From Nipponacmea schrenckii (Eukaryota; Mollusca; Gastropoda; Lottiidae): a DNA stretch of 64,000 nt. Where the stretch lies: assembly GCA_030562195.1 (NCBI GenBank), contig CM060203.1:12528534-12592533 (forward strand), read 5' to 3'. The notes beneath the pieces were generated by a model. That model saw only the letters and a program-made list of their open reading frames with translations. It had not been told where the DNA came from and did not search any database. Both the position numbers and the translations under genes were made by a program. Every line of letters starts with the position of its first letter. The first letter of the stretch is position 1. Below are positions 51,775 to 63,159 of this stretch, piece by piece.

Positions 51775-53785
51775 TATATGTTAAATCTTTTTGGGTCAAT
51801 TTCTCTTCCTCCTAAACTGAATTGCATTGTCAGGAGAAAAAACGTTCAGATCACTGATCTGTATAATTTGCAAATCAGTTCATCTTCTCGTGCGACCTTT
51901 TGTCCATGTTTAAGTAACATGTTGAACTAATTTGTGAAATAAAAAAATAACAGATAATTCGCTGTTATTGGTTAAGTGGGAAGTTATTCCAGTAGCCAAT
52001 CAGTATATACCACAGGTTTATACCTCGCTTTTTGGTAAATGTGGGTGAATGAAATTCCTATAAGGGATGGACCCACACCGTCATGAAGAATCAAATAACA
52101 TAATTTCAAACTGGTCAATTACCAAATAATGTAATAACGTCAATAGAAGAAACTCTGGTATCTGGTAATAAACAATGGGCGGTCTGTTCAAATTGAGTTT
52201 TCACAGTTAATTTGAAGGAGATATAATGAATAGAAAATATAAAAATGGTCTTTTTAGGAAAAAAAAGGTCAAGGTCGGGTCGACCAATCCGTTGAGATGG
52301 CATTGAAGATATCTTAACTTGGATTCAGAAGCGATTTGAGCCTTTTAACCTTGGCCCTTCTAACGACATACTACAAAGAATCGAGGATATAGACAAAAAA
52401 TAAGACTTAAGATTGCCAAAAACGTTGGAGATAAACTGTTCTGCACGTATTAATCTAAATGCGATGAAATTTCGGCTAAATAGAATCACCCGAAAATTAA
52501 CAAGTTACATTTTGACAAAACTGAAAAATCGTTATCATAAGTAAATATAACGTACCATTTCCACGCAAAAAACGTTAAGAACTCGGATTTTTGGTGCGTG
52601 TTTTGACAAGATTATTATTATCCCAATAAATATAAGAAGACAATTCAGAAGCTGATCTTTTTTCTTCTTGTGTTACATTCCAGTTTTAGGGAGAATTAAA
52701 AATATAGTGGACGTGTACATTTTAGGTTTTCATAGACCATTTCAAAACATTTACAAAAACAGTGAAGTTTAACATACGACCATGAAATCCAATATTTGGA
52801 AGACAGAACTATGTATTCATGAGTCCTGTCAAGTCAGTGTTATTTGGTTGACTGAAGTCGGTGAATGACTTGATCACCGGGAAATCTTATTTCGAAATCC
52901 TCCAACATCTTCATTTAAATTACAAATCACCCTCAATTACTATCAGGATTCTTAATATAGAGAAGATACAAAACCAGATCGACATTTTTTCACTTTAAAT
53001 ATTTGCCTTTGTTTTAAATTCCAAGGGTGATATTTTAATGAAATTCTTCTTCCTGTCAATTTAACTCGCAATTCATTTTATTGTAATATTAGTTGTAATA
53101 TTGGATGGAAATCTGATGAAGAATGGTTTTCAGTCAATTAAGTTAGAGAAGTAAGGTTTCCTCTTGAATCGTGAGATTTACTTCATGCTCAAGTTATGGA
53201 ATTCATTCCCCATGAAGAAATGTGTGAGCCAGATTTTACTTCAATTATTAGGCGTTTTGTTATAAAATTGACATTATTGTTCAAGATTCAAATAAGAATA
53301 TATTTTTTTACAAATATATAGCCAACCAGGATGGAATACTGGAAAAAAACAATACTTATTTCCTGACAAATTCTATTTTCACGTTTTCCACTAATTTCTA
53401 ATTTTCTGTAGCACCGACTCACGATTTGCTGAATCCTGACACCTGAATTAGCCAAAGAATCAAACCAAAATCATGCTTAAAATAATTCTAGGAACAAAAC
53501 ATTGGCATAAATTTGATTTGAAATATAAAAATAATAATATTAATAAATAAATTTTATATTGATCAGAGTTAGTTTCATATACAGGGACAGAGTCCTGTCT
53601 AACATTCAGGCCATGAAGACAATACAATGATGTGATATGGGGAAGCAAAAGAAACCTCATATTTCGATGTACAATTTGTTTGAAAATTCGCAACTACAAA
53701 TACATATATACACAAGCACATGAGATGAATAAGTATCAAAACACATTCACATGGAAAACAATAGACAAAAGGTCCATTAAGTGCT
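51775..53785. other. Intergenic, no gene recognised
   Basis: AT-rich DNA with no conserved coding exon visible on either strand. Confidence 0.5.
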
Positions 53786-53789
53786 GCAG

Positions 53790-54225
53790 CGGAATATAAC
53801 TAGGGTATGTTATCCTGGTGTGGTAAATATATATATATATATAGATATGGTATTTTATCCTGGTGTGTTGTATAGATAGGGTATGTTATCCCTGTGTGTT
53901 ACATAGCTATGGTATGCCATCCTTGTTAGTTATATACAGTGTAGTTTATGTTATCCTTTTGTGGTATATAGATAGGGCATGTTATCTTAGTGTGTTAAAT
54001 AGCTAGGGTATGTTATCTTGGTACGTAGTGTTATACGGCATTTGAAGCTGGTGTGTTGTAGAGATGTCATGTTATACTGGTGTGTTGTAAGGATAGGGTA
54101 TGTTATCCCAGTGTGTTGTATAGAAAGGTCATGATATCCAGAGGTGTTGTATAGTTATGGTATGTTAACCTGATGTGTTTTTTAGATAGGGTATGTAGTC
54201 TTGGTATGTTAAAAGGCTAGGTTAT
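53790..54225. repeat. Degenerate minisatellite, ~31-bp unit
   Basis: A dozen or so imperfect copies around GATAGGGTATGTTATC followed by a TGGTGTGTTGTATA-type phrase. A short TA dinucleotide run lies within, at about 53828-53842. Confidence 0.85.
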
Positions 54226-54229
54226 ACCG

Positions 54230-55994
54230 AACAAGCCGATATCCACGCTATGAGTTCGCGTATTATCCGGGTGCGCCTTATATATTGAATATTAAGGGAC
54301 TGTCTTTAGTATAAAGCTTTCAAGATTCTTTTTTTTTCATGCCGCTTATGTTAATTAAAGCTTTACCATCAAGTTTGAAACTTTTTAGAAAAAAAAACCC
54401 TTTGAAACTGTACCAAAATCTCATAATCTGAAACTAAAGGCACTTTTTTGTTAAATCACGGACAATTACTAAAACTCTGCTCCTTGAATGCTTCCATTTT
54501 CAGCTGATGAAGAAAATATATTACGATACTTTTGGTCTTGAATACCTTATTACAATATTTCAATAAAATATATATAACGTTTTTTCCTTGATTAGCTAAA
54601 TGTATCGTAGCGGTTTCGTTAAAAAATAATTGTGTATTTTTCATCAATATGGTGATGTGGTATAAAAAAAAATCTGCTTAATTACTTATAATAATGTTGT
54701 GAATCAAATTAATAAGTGGAAAAATTACATTATGCTTGTGGATGTTGTGAGAAACCATATTTGAAATGATTATTTTTCAGAAACAGATAGAACATAATAT
54801 TTAAATTGGGTTACCGATAGAAGCCATTGTTTAACGTTTCAGTAAATGTGTTGGGTAATTTAAAATCAGTCTTTTAATTTTATCAGTTTGATAAGAACAA
54901 ATAACGTGCATAAATAAATTTATCGCATATAGAGGAGAGGAAACCAAACAGAACTGTGGTAGGGATAATCAGCCTGATTGATACCCCTTGATGTTAACCA
55001 GGTGCTTGCCAAACAATGTCTTCGACAGCCCGAAAACATTACAACATATTGCAATATTCAACACTAGAACAATGATGTATTCTCAGCAAGTTAAAGACTA
55101 CACCATGATCCATAACATTCAATTTAAGCATTAAGATAAGTTAATATCGTGGAATTGTAATTACGATCTATATTTAATATTTTACAGTAGACAATATTAA
55201 TGGCTGATTGTTAGATATGGAAGACCTCATTTGGTAGAAACAACTGTCACTGCAAATCACAATTCAATACCATTGATCTACTAGTTACAAAGATATAACA
55301 AAAACTCACCTATTATACGCTTATGGTTAGAATACAAGAAAATTTAAACAAAGTGATTTTAACTGAACCTACCTCTCCACAGACGTAGGTGCGATGGATT
55401 GTCTTGAAATATGTGATTGATATAATGATATAAATTTGATGTGTTGATGTTCACACTTCCACACCCAACTAGTCCAATATCAATTGTGTCATTTGCGAGG
55501 TAAAGTTTGTAATTATATATTCACAATTGTAGTCCTCTAAAAGAAATTATAACAAAAAATGTAGGCGTTCCTTTCCCTTCCCTTTTCCTTTCAATATTTG
55601 GATAAATCGTCTGAGAATCGTAAAGAAATCAAGGATGAAAAGTCTTTTCTGCTCTAAACTGAACCTAAAAGACACAGAAAGTGTAAACAAAACGTTGACT
55701 AATATCGGATGAAAGGTTTCTTTGATGTGAGAACGTCTCGTGTCAATCAAGAGGCTTCTGGCTACTACCAATGATGAACAATATCATTCCTGTTCCAATT
55801 GATATTGTACTGACTATTTTGCTCGTCTCCTATTAGCAACTGTAATTATTGGAATATAGAGCGACGGTGAGTTTCTGGTTTATGAACACTATATAATTAA
55901 TCGCAGTGTGACGTGCGGATATATTAATGCGATCTTATTAACAAGTCAGGCTTATTTAACACTTAATGTGACGAGATGCGGATAGTTTTCTTAC
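54230..55994. other. Intergenic, no gene recognised
   Basis: AT-rich DNA; no domain recognised in any frame. Confidence 0.5.
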
Positions 55995-57059
55995 TTAAGG
56001 GGGTTGACAACCTTAACGTTCGAGTTGTATTTCAATCAAGAAACGTAAAAAGTTGATATCCATTCTATTTGGCATTAAAAAAAACTCATCTAGTAAAAAT
56101 TTTAGCTCAATCGCTTCAGTAGTTTGTCAGATATCGGTCCGTAAAGATAATCTTTTTATAGAACACAATGGGGTAATCCTCTATGTAGACGTACAAATAA
56201 CGTTGTCAGTTGACATTTATGAGTACTACGTCATCAGCTAAATAAACCTTTTCTACGTTCGTCCAATGACATTGCGTTTGTCGATCAGATTTGTATTGGG
56301 GGAATCCGAAAGTCACGTGATTTCCCATAAATCTTTACGTGACATGTAAACAGAGAAATTTTATGATTGGTGGGTAGGGGTGTTTTGACATGTGCTAATC
56401 AATTGTTTTAGCACTCCAATTATGTGGTTATCGGTGCATATCGATGCCTAAAAGGTGCTTAAAGATTTCTACAGCATGAAAGACAATCTTTTATCAACAT
56501 GGTCGTTAATTTCGTAAGGTTTACATGTGTTTGCAAAATGTTGAAAAAAACTGCCATTTTTCCAAAAGCATATCTCGCTTACAATTTATCCGATTTTCAC
56601 AAACTTTGGTTTCAGCTAAAGCTTACGATGTCCTCTATAGCTTTACGTTAGCTTTTTTTTTTTATAAAATGAATAGTTTTTTAAAAATTCAATTTTTAGT
56701 AACTGCACAGGCAAAATTTTGATTTCTATCAATATCTTCAAAACAAATCAAAATTTTCCAACAAGCCAACGTAATTGTGTAGAGATACATGAAGACTTGT
56801 GTTGTGCAAAATTTCAAACTTCTATATTAAATAGCCTAGTAGATATGCTAATTTTAAGGGAATAATTGACGTTTTTTTTCGTTCATCTTTCATACCCTAT
56901 TTCTCAAAGTTGAGATGTCATAAAGAAGTAAATTTTATATTTTTGGGTAGCTGAAAGTCCCCTCTTTCCATTGATATTAACATATTTCAGATAGGTGGAA
57001 AAGAAGTGATGAAATCGTCTATTTTGTGTACATAGGTTTAGGGTTGTCAACCCCCTTAA
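55995..57059. mobile_element. TTAA-flanked MITE, about 1.06 kb
   Basis: TTAA plus GGGGGTTGACAACC at 55995-56012 is mirrored by GGTTGTCAACCCCC plus TTAA at 57042-57059. This is a perfect 14-bp terminal inverted repeat with the TTAA target duplication used by piggyBac. The next few bases inside remain similar with mismatches. The interior is AT-rich and has no transposase frame. Confidence 0.72.
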
Positions 57060-57061
57060 AT

Positions 57062-57925
57062 ATAATAATTCGTAAATAATATGCTTAATGATTTTAAATT
57101 TATTACACAAAAATATATATATATATTTTATACCAGAGAAGAAAATAGGTAACAATTCATAAGTGACTTGAAAAAATAGTCATAGTCAATCTGTTTCATG
57201 GAAAGGTTTGTTTTGTGGTGTAAAAATTTGGTGGCTCTGTAAATATTGGCCCAAATAATCGACACATCCCACTGTAACTTTCCTGTAAAAGGGCGAACAA
57301 TAGAACCGCCTACTATAACCCTAGACCTAGTTTCAGATAGTCGAGTGAATATTCATTTCTCTATCATTTCTGCGCATATTCGCGAAGGATACAATAAAAC
57401 ATCCCTGTCTCCTTTTATAGGATGGCTTCTTTAGAGGATGAGGCAATCAAGTACATGTATTTAAATGTTATGGCAGTTCGATAGTTAAACCATGAATTTC
57501 GACATCACCATGTGCAATTCAGATAGGTTTCTGTGATAAAAGCTATCAAAGACTCGATTGACGTTCGAGTCCATGGACAATGGTGAGTCCGTCGCCGTGT
57601 ATCAATTGCTGTAAAAATTCCCACGTGATATCAGATAACAGCATTCTCTTTTGACATGGGCTTGATTCTCTCTTACTAAAATGACCAAGCTATCATTGGG
57701 ACCTTACATTAAAACTCTTATAAAGTTCGAACGTCAATTGAGGCGACCGTGTAATACACACAACTATTTATGACATACAAACTGTAAAGGATAATGGCCG
57801 AAAACTATCCATTTTGCAATTAGAAAGAACAATTGAGGGCGTTAACCCCGATGTAGTTTTGCTATTCGCAGAATGGACAGTTTGAAAATGCAGTCACATC
57901 ATTACGAAAACAGTTCAATTTCAAC
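57062..57925. other. Intergenic, no gene recognised
   Basis: AT-rich sequence between two transposon-like elements, with a short TA repeat at about 57113-57126. No coding exon is seen. Confidence 0.45.
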
Positions 57926-59539
57926 CACAGGTGCGTGTGGACAGGATAGGCTACCGGGAAAAAATCCCCCCCCCCCTTATTTTGAAAAAAAAAAAAATTT
58001 TATCAAACATTTGTCGTTTGAGTTGTATTAACTCGCAAAATATGACAAAGCTACCGAAAAATAACATTATTTGAGATTTTTGCAAGTCGATTGATAATAG
58101 TAAAAATGTATATTAATATAAAGACAAGGTAAGTCACTCGGGTTTTGTTTACTTCCCGTACCGATCACAGATGGCCTTAAAAATAATATCAATAAATGAT
58201 TCTACCATTCATGTCACTGACTTCAATCCTTTCATTAATGAATTTGCTCTTTGGGCATACATATATTTATTAAATCGGAGCTCAAATAGTCTAGTAATTC
58301 ATGTTTTAATCGAACAATTTACAATTTTTATCGACATTTTGAAATTCACAAAAGCTCCAGAAACGGAAGTGGCCGAAAACGTGACAGTGAGTCTGCGCAC
58401 TGGGTCTATTTTTTAGATACGCTCTAAAATCAAGGGAAAGATAACCGTGTTTATCAAGAATCACTATTCTCAGTGATTATTTCGAAAAAACCTCTATATT
58501 TCAATATTTCTAAATAGCTGGTTTGGCTCATGATAAATAACATTATTTGAGATTTTTGCAAGTCGATTGATAATAGTAAAAATGTATATTAATATAAAGA
58601 CAAGGTAAGTCACTCGGGTTTTGTTTACTTCCCGTACCGATCACAGATGGCCTTAAAAATAATATCAATAAATGATTCTACCATTCATGTCACTGACTTC
58701 AATCCTTTCATTAATGAATTTGCTCTTTGGGCATACATATATTTATTAAATCGGAGCTCAAATAGTCTAGTAATTCATGTTTTAATCGAGTAATTTACAA
58801 TTTTTATCGACATTTTGAAATTTGCAAAAGCTCCAGGAACGGAAGTGGCCACAGACGTGACAGTGAGTCTGCGCACTCGGTCTATTTACTTCCCGGGACA
58901 TCCGTATCAAACTGAAAGTAGCATCGAAAATGACTAATATTTATCAGCTATTAGAAATATTGAAATATAGAGGTTTTTTCGAAATAATCACTGAGAATAG
59001 TGATTCTTGATAAACACGGTTATCTTTCCCTTGATTTTAGAGCGTATCTAAAAATAGACCCAGTGCGCAGACTCACTGTCACGTTTTCGGCCACTTCCGT
59101 TTCTGGAGCTTTTGTGAATTTCAAAATGTCGATAAAAATTGTAAATTGTTCGATTAAAACATGAATTACTAGACTATTTGAGCTCCGATTTAATAAATAT
59201 ATGTATGCCCAAAGAGCAAATTCATTAATGAAAGGATTGAAGTCAGTGACATGAATGGTAGAATCATTTATTGATATTATTTTTAAGGCCATCTGTGATC
59301 GGTACGGGAAGTAAACAAAACCCGAGTGACTTACCTTGTCTTTATATTAATATACATTTTCACTTTTATCAGTCGACTTGCAAAAATCTCAAATAATGTT
59401 ATTTTTCGGTAGCTTTGACATATTTTGCGAGTTGATACAGCTTAAACGACAAATGTTTGATAAAAAAAATTTTTTTTTTAAAATAAGGGGGGGGGGGGAA
59501 TTTTTTCCCGGTAGCCTATCCTGTCCACACGCACCTGTG
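57926..59539. mobile_element. Long foldback element with 595-bp arms and a third internal copy
   Basis: The left arm 57926-58520 and right arm 58945-59539 are inverted complements over nearly their whole length. They begin CACAGGTGCGTGTGGACAGG at the left, and its complement ends the right side. The 424-base centre contains a further direct copy (58534-58887, offset 476 from 58058) of the inner part of the left arm. An 81-residue frame (58171-58416 plus; mirrored on the minus strand at 59050-59292) is open in both arms but has an in-frame stop at 58791-58793 in the central copy. Its sequence matches no family I recognise. Terminal bases resemble DNA-transposon ends, but no clear target duplication is visible. 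Confidence 0.8.
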
Positions 59540-59555
59540 ATTTAAACAACACAGA

Positions 59556-59850
59556 TGTGGGGTTCTATAGCACAGTGGTTAGAGCGTTGGTTCTTAACAT
59601 AATGACGTTATTTGCTTGGAAACGTTGAAAATGTCGTACGTGAGTTCTAATCTCGATCGGTGTGTGAAACTTCGATGACCTTGAATAAGTCAGCTCATAA
59701 TTCCAGTCCACCCAGCTATAAAATGGGTAGGCCTACGTATAATTCGGGAAAGATCAATTCAAAAAGTTTTGGATAAGGACCAGCTGGTAGAAAGCATCTC
59801 TGTCACGACGGACTTGTGAACTTAAGTTGTTATCCTTGTAAAATATAGTT
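59556..59850 (+). mobile_element. tRNA-derived SINE
   Basis: The head resembles a tRNA gene: box A TAGCACAGTGGTTAGAGCG at 59568-59586 and box B-like GAGTTCTAATC at 59642-59652. The spacing is longer than in a true tRNA. A conserved-looking central part follows with TGACCTTGAATAAGTCAG and AGTCCACCCAGCTATAAAAT, phrases common in invertebrate SINE cores. The body ends near 59850 in AT-rich sequence. It begins only about 20 bases after the right tip of the foldback element. Confidence 0.75.
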
Positions 59851-60040
59851 GTTTCTTTTCTTTTCTTTTATAATAAACAGTTTTTCTTGTATAACCATTC
59901 ATGCATTTTCACTTGTTGGACAAAAGATGACATAAATATATTTGGAAGTTGGTATAAACAATGAGCGACACTTGAAAGGAAAACATCTATATTTTTTTTA
60001 TTTAACTTGTTTAATTTTTCTGAGACTTCAAAATTAAGAC

Positions 60041-60322
60041 ATGCTAAAGGAAATGTACCCTTTGTTGACAGAGAAGAAATTGAAGAAGAAAATTATTGAT
60101 ATAATAATAAATGATACGTCTTTGGAAGATGAATATGTAGCAGGAGAGCTCGATATCGACCAACGAACTCCAACAGCCAGGCTCAAGATGCTGGATAGTT
60201 GTCTTTGGAGAAGTCGAAGGAATACGACTGCAATACTACAGTTTATTTACATGAAAATCAAAAAAAAAAAAGACATTGAACAACAATTGAATACACAAAC
60301 AATAAACTGGTCCGACTTGTGA
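60041..60322 (+). CDS. Small lysine-rich ORF, possibly a CARD-like helical domain fragment
   Basis: A complete 93-residue frame with ATG at 60041 and TGA at the end. It is predicted to be helical and very charged. The pattern of leucines around LKMLDSCLWRSRRNTTAILQ resembles helices 4-5 of death-fold CARD domains (a LLxxLxxRG..AF..FL pattern), but the resemblance is weak and by eye. There are no clear splice partners. The stretch between the SINE and the 61.4-kb minisatellite is otherwise without recognised genes. It could equally be a chance frame or an exon of an unfinished model. Confidence 0.25.
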   Translation: MLKEMYPLLTEKKLKKKIIDIIINDTSLEDEYVAGELDIDQRTPTARLKMLDSCLWRSRRNTTAILQFIYMKIKKKKDIEQQLNTQTINWSDL

Positions 60323-60324
60323 TC

Positions 60325-61380
60325 AGATACCCTATATTGGGACAGGTTCTATATTAGAGCGGAGCTTTTTAAAACTCCCGTAATAGAGAACCAAGAACCA
60401 ACCCATCCCGGGGATTAATTTTGCCAACTAGCCAAATCATCTTAGGTGTAAGTACTTAAATCTATGAGCGGAGTGCTGGGACTCCCATAGAATCAGATAC
60501 ACAGGGCAAAACTTACCCAGTTTAGCCCACGACCGACTGACTCATCAACGCTGAAGGTTGTCCTTTTATACCTAAAAACTGCACGTGCTAAGTGCGACAT
60601 CTACTTCCATTGGTCAATGTTTGCATAACAAGTACGGAAAATGGGCATGTCCACATGGCTTGGTGAATATCGGGGATAGATACTACTTTGATGCCTTATA
60701 TTAAAACCACTCCCATGTCTGAGAGAAAAGCAAATTATTGTACGTTCGATTCCAAACCTACCGCTTCGAGTATGGACGATTTAGTTGGTTTTGTACTGTA
60801 TTTCAAAGATATAAGTATTCTCAAGGTTTAGATCAGAATCAGATTATTCGTGGCCAGAATCGTAGCGTAAGGTTGATCACTTCTGTGCAGCTTTTTGGAA
60901 AAAAAGACAATTAGAAGCTGGAACATCTAGTTCATCTAGTTGCCCAAATGAGCTCTCAGACATCTGACAGGACCCCAACGATTACGAGTGTTTTTTTTTC
61001 AGGAAGAACCTCACAGGATATACTGATAAGGATATAATTTAATTGAGTTTGGGTTTCCGATTGGATTTAAAGGTGATATTCCTATAAAAAGATCCTCTGT
61101 AGTCAACCATAAAGGTGTAAGGGATTTTGTTTTGGCTGTTAAAAATGTAGCAATTATCTGATCCTTCTCAGCTAGTCCTTTCGGTGCCTTCGCAATATCC
61201 CCATAAAAGACAGTTCCAAAAGGTGGTGGTGACGAACGAAGGATCATTTTAAACTAAAGATTTCCCAAGGGTCACTCCATAAATGATGATCCAGAAGGAT
61301 GTCTACCTCGACAAAACAGTAACTTTACCCTTCCTTTATGGATGACGATCTAGTGGATGTTTTCTCTGTAAGCGTGATTT
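60325..61380. other. Intergenic, no gene recognised
   Basis: Less AT-rich than its surroundings. A minus-strand frame of 78 codons (61011-61247) starts at an ATG but matches nothing I know. Confidence 0.4.
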
Positions 61381-61384
61381 ACAA

Positions 61385-61800
61385 GCTGTGAATCTAGTAT
61401 ACTTACCCCAGCTGTGTATCTTTTATACTTATCCAAATTGTGAATCTAATATACCTACCCTAGCTGTGAATCTAATATAATTACCAAAGCTGTGGATAAG
61501 GTATACTTACCCTATCTGTGAATCGAGTATGATTACCCGAGCTGTGAATCTAGTATACTTACCCTAGCTGTGAATCTAGTATGATTACCCTAGCTGTGAA
61601 TCTAGTATACCCTAGCTGTGTATCTAGTCTAATTACCCTAGCTGTAAATCTAATTTACCTATCCTAGCTGTGAATCTAGTATACCTACCCTAGCTGCGAA
61701 TCTATTCTACTTACCCTAGCTGTGGATCTAGTCTACTTACCCTAGCGGTGGATCTAGTATACTTACCCTAGCTGTGATTCTAAAATACCTTCCCTACCCA
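61385..61800. repeat. Minisatellite, ~24-bp unit
   Basis: About 17 imperfect copies of a unit containing CCTAGCTGTGAATCTAGTAT with a TACTTAC spacer. Some copies lack the spacer. Confidence 0.92.
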
Positions 61801-62837
61801 GGAATTCCTGGCTATGACGATTCCTGTCTGGTTTGGACACACTATGCACTTTTTCTTTCAGATATTTATTTTGTATACATGGCTAATGTATACACATTGG
61901 GTGTGCAAAACAGAAAATGACCTAATTAATGAAATATATACCTTTGGTTTGTAGTGGGGTCTTCATTTTACTTCCTTCTTTTAATGTGATTTTGAAATTC
62001 TTCACCATCGATCTCTCAGGTTTTCCCCGAGTTGTAACGGTGGTACTGGGGTCGAACTTATTAAATACTATTTACGTAGTTTTCAAACCTTAAATATAAA
62101 CCTTCAAAAACATAATATGTACATACTTGAAATATACAATACAAAAAAGAAATGTTTCAATGAAATGTTATAGATATACAGTAATATATAAATTGATAAT
62201 AAGAAGATAATCTATAACTTATGAAAGAAAGCGATATATTACACCAAAGAAGTTTTAATAAGTAATCATAGAAATAATATAACTCTTAGGTTACTAAAAC
62301 AATAACCTAATTATCATTCAACATCTAATTACTAATTGCATTTTTCAAAAAATGAGTAGGCATAATTTCTCTCAATGCTACCTGCATGACGTGACCGTCT
62401 TCTAGCCCATTAAGTGCAGGTGCACGTAAAATTCTATATCATTTCATTTTGTAACAACAGAATTTAGAATTTCTGAGTAAAGGTTACGTAGAAACTTTAT
62501 TACTACCGCTCCACATTATAATATACAAAGGGTACAATGGGATGACGCAGAATTCTTGACCAAGTGACGAATTTACGTCCCCGGTAGTATTTATACAGGT
62601 CAAAGGGAGATAATCCAGAGAGTAAATAGTCGGCTACTCAATAATGTATCTTAACGAAATGATGAAACTCTTCTCATAGCACATCATATCTGTCAGTGTT
62701 GTCTTAAGTTCATAGTTTATAGTGAGCAAATAATAACTAGGTAAAATTTTAACATGATATCCTTCCAATTTAAATTCCTGGATATATATGAAAAAATAAA
62801 CTGAGGCATATGCATATTTGGTGTATCGATTTTAGTA
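61801..62837. other. Intergenic, no gene recognised
   Basis: AT-rich DNA; nothing recognised. Confidence 0.45.
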
Positions 62838-62952
62838 TAGGTTAATGGTCGAGAGGCGTTCAATAACTTCACGAATGTCCGTCGCTAGGACCGTCAGGTT
62901 CGTTGCGAGGGATGTGAGTGAAGTTATTGAACGCCTCGCGACCATTAACCTA
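62838..62952. repeat. 35-bp inverted repeat with 45-base spacer
   Basis: TAGGTTAATGGTCGAGAGGC onward to 62872 is matched by its complement at 62918-62952 with one mismatch. The spacer is relatively G+C-rich. It lies 200 bases upstream of the Crypton-like frame and could be a terminal or regulatory hairpin of that element. Confidence 0.85.
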
Positions 62953-63159
62953 CTTAAAATACAGATTTGCACGTGGATGACTAGCAGTGTCAATCACCGA
63001 CTGTCAATCATTTTTTGTCAAATCAAAATGTTTCAGCTGAGAAGTGGGAGGAGTTTATCTTTTAGCCAATGACCATGTGATTTTATATCACGTGACAATC
63101 TGCGCACGTGCATACGTGTAATAAAACAAGGTGAATACGTGTTGTCGTCTGACTGGTGA

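Noticed and set aside
58130..58173. Mini-intron (AAG|GTAAGT ... CAG|ATG) before the foldback frame
   Set aside because: The motif spacing of about 45 bases is very short for an intron here, and the same sequence occurs in all module copies, so it is probably coincidence.
59556..59670. Functional tRNA gene
   Set aside because: Box A and box B are present, but the anticodon region is expanded and arms do not pair into a cloverleaf; a SINE core follows.
61011..61247. 78-codon minus-strand frame with ATG
   Set aside because: Unrecognised sequence without splice partners or a second line of evidence.
4321..61800. Possibility that tandem arrays are CRISPR arrays
   Set aside because: Units are contiguous without unique spacers, and the window is eukaryotic with spliced genes.
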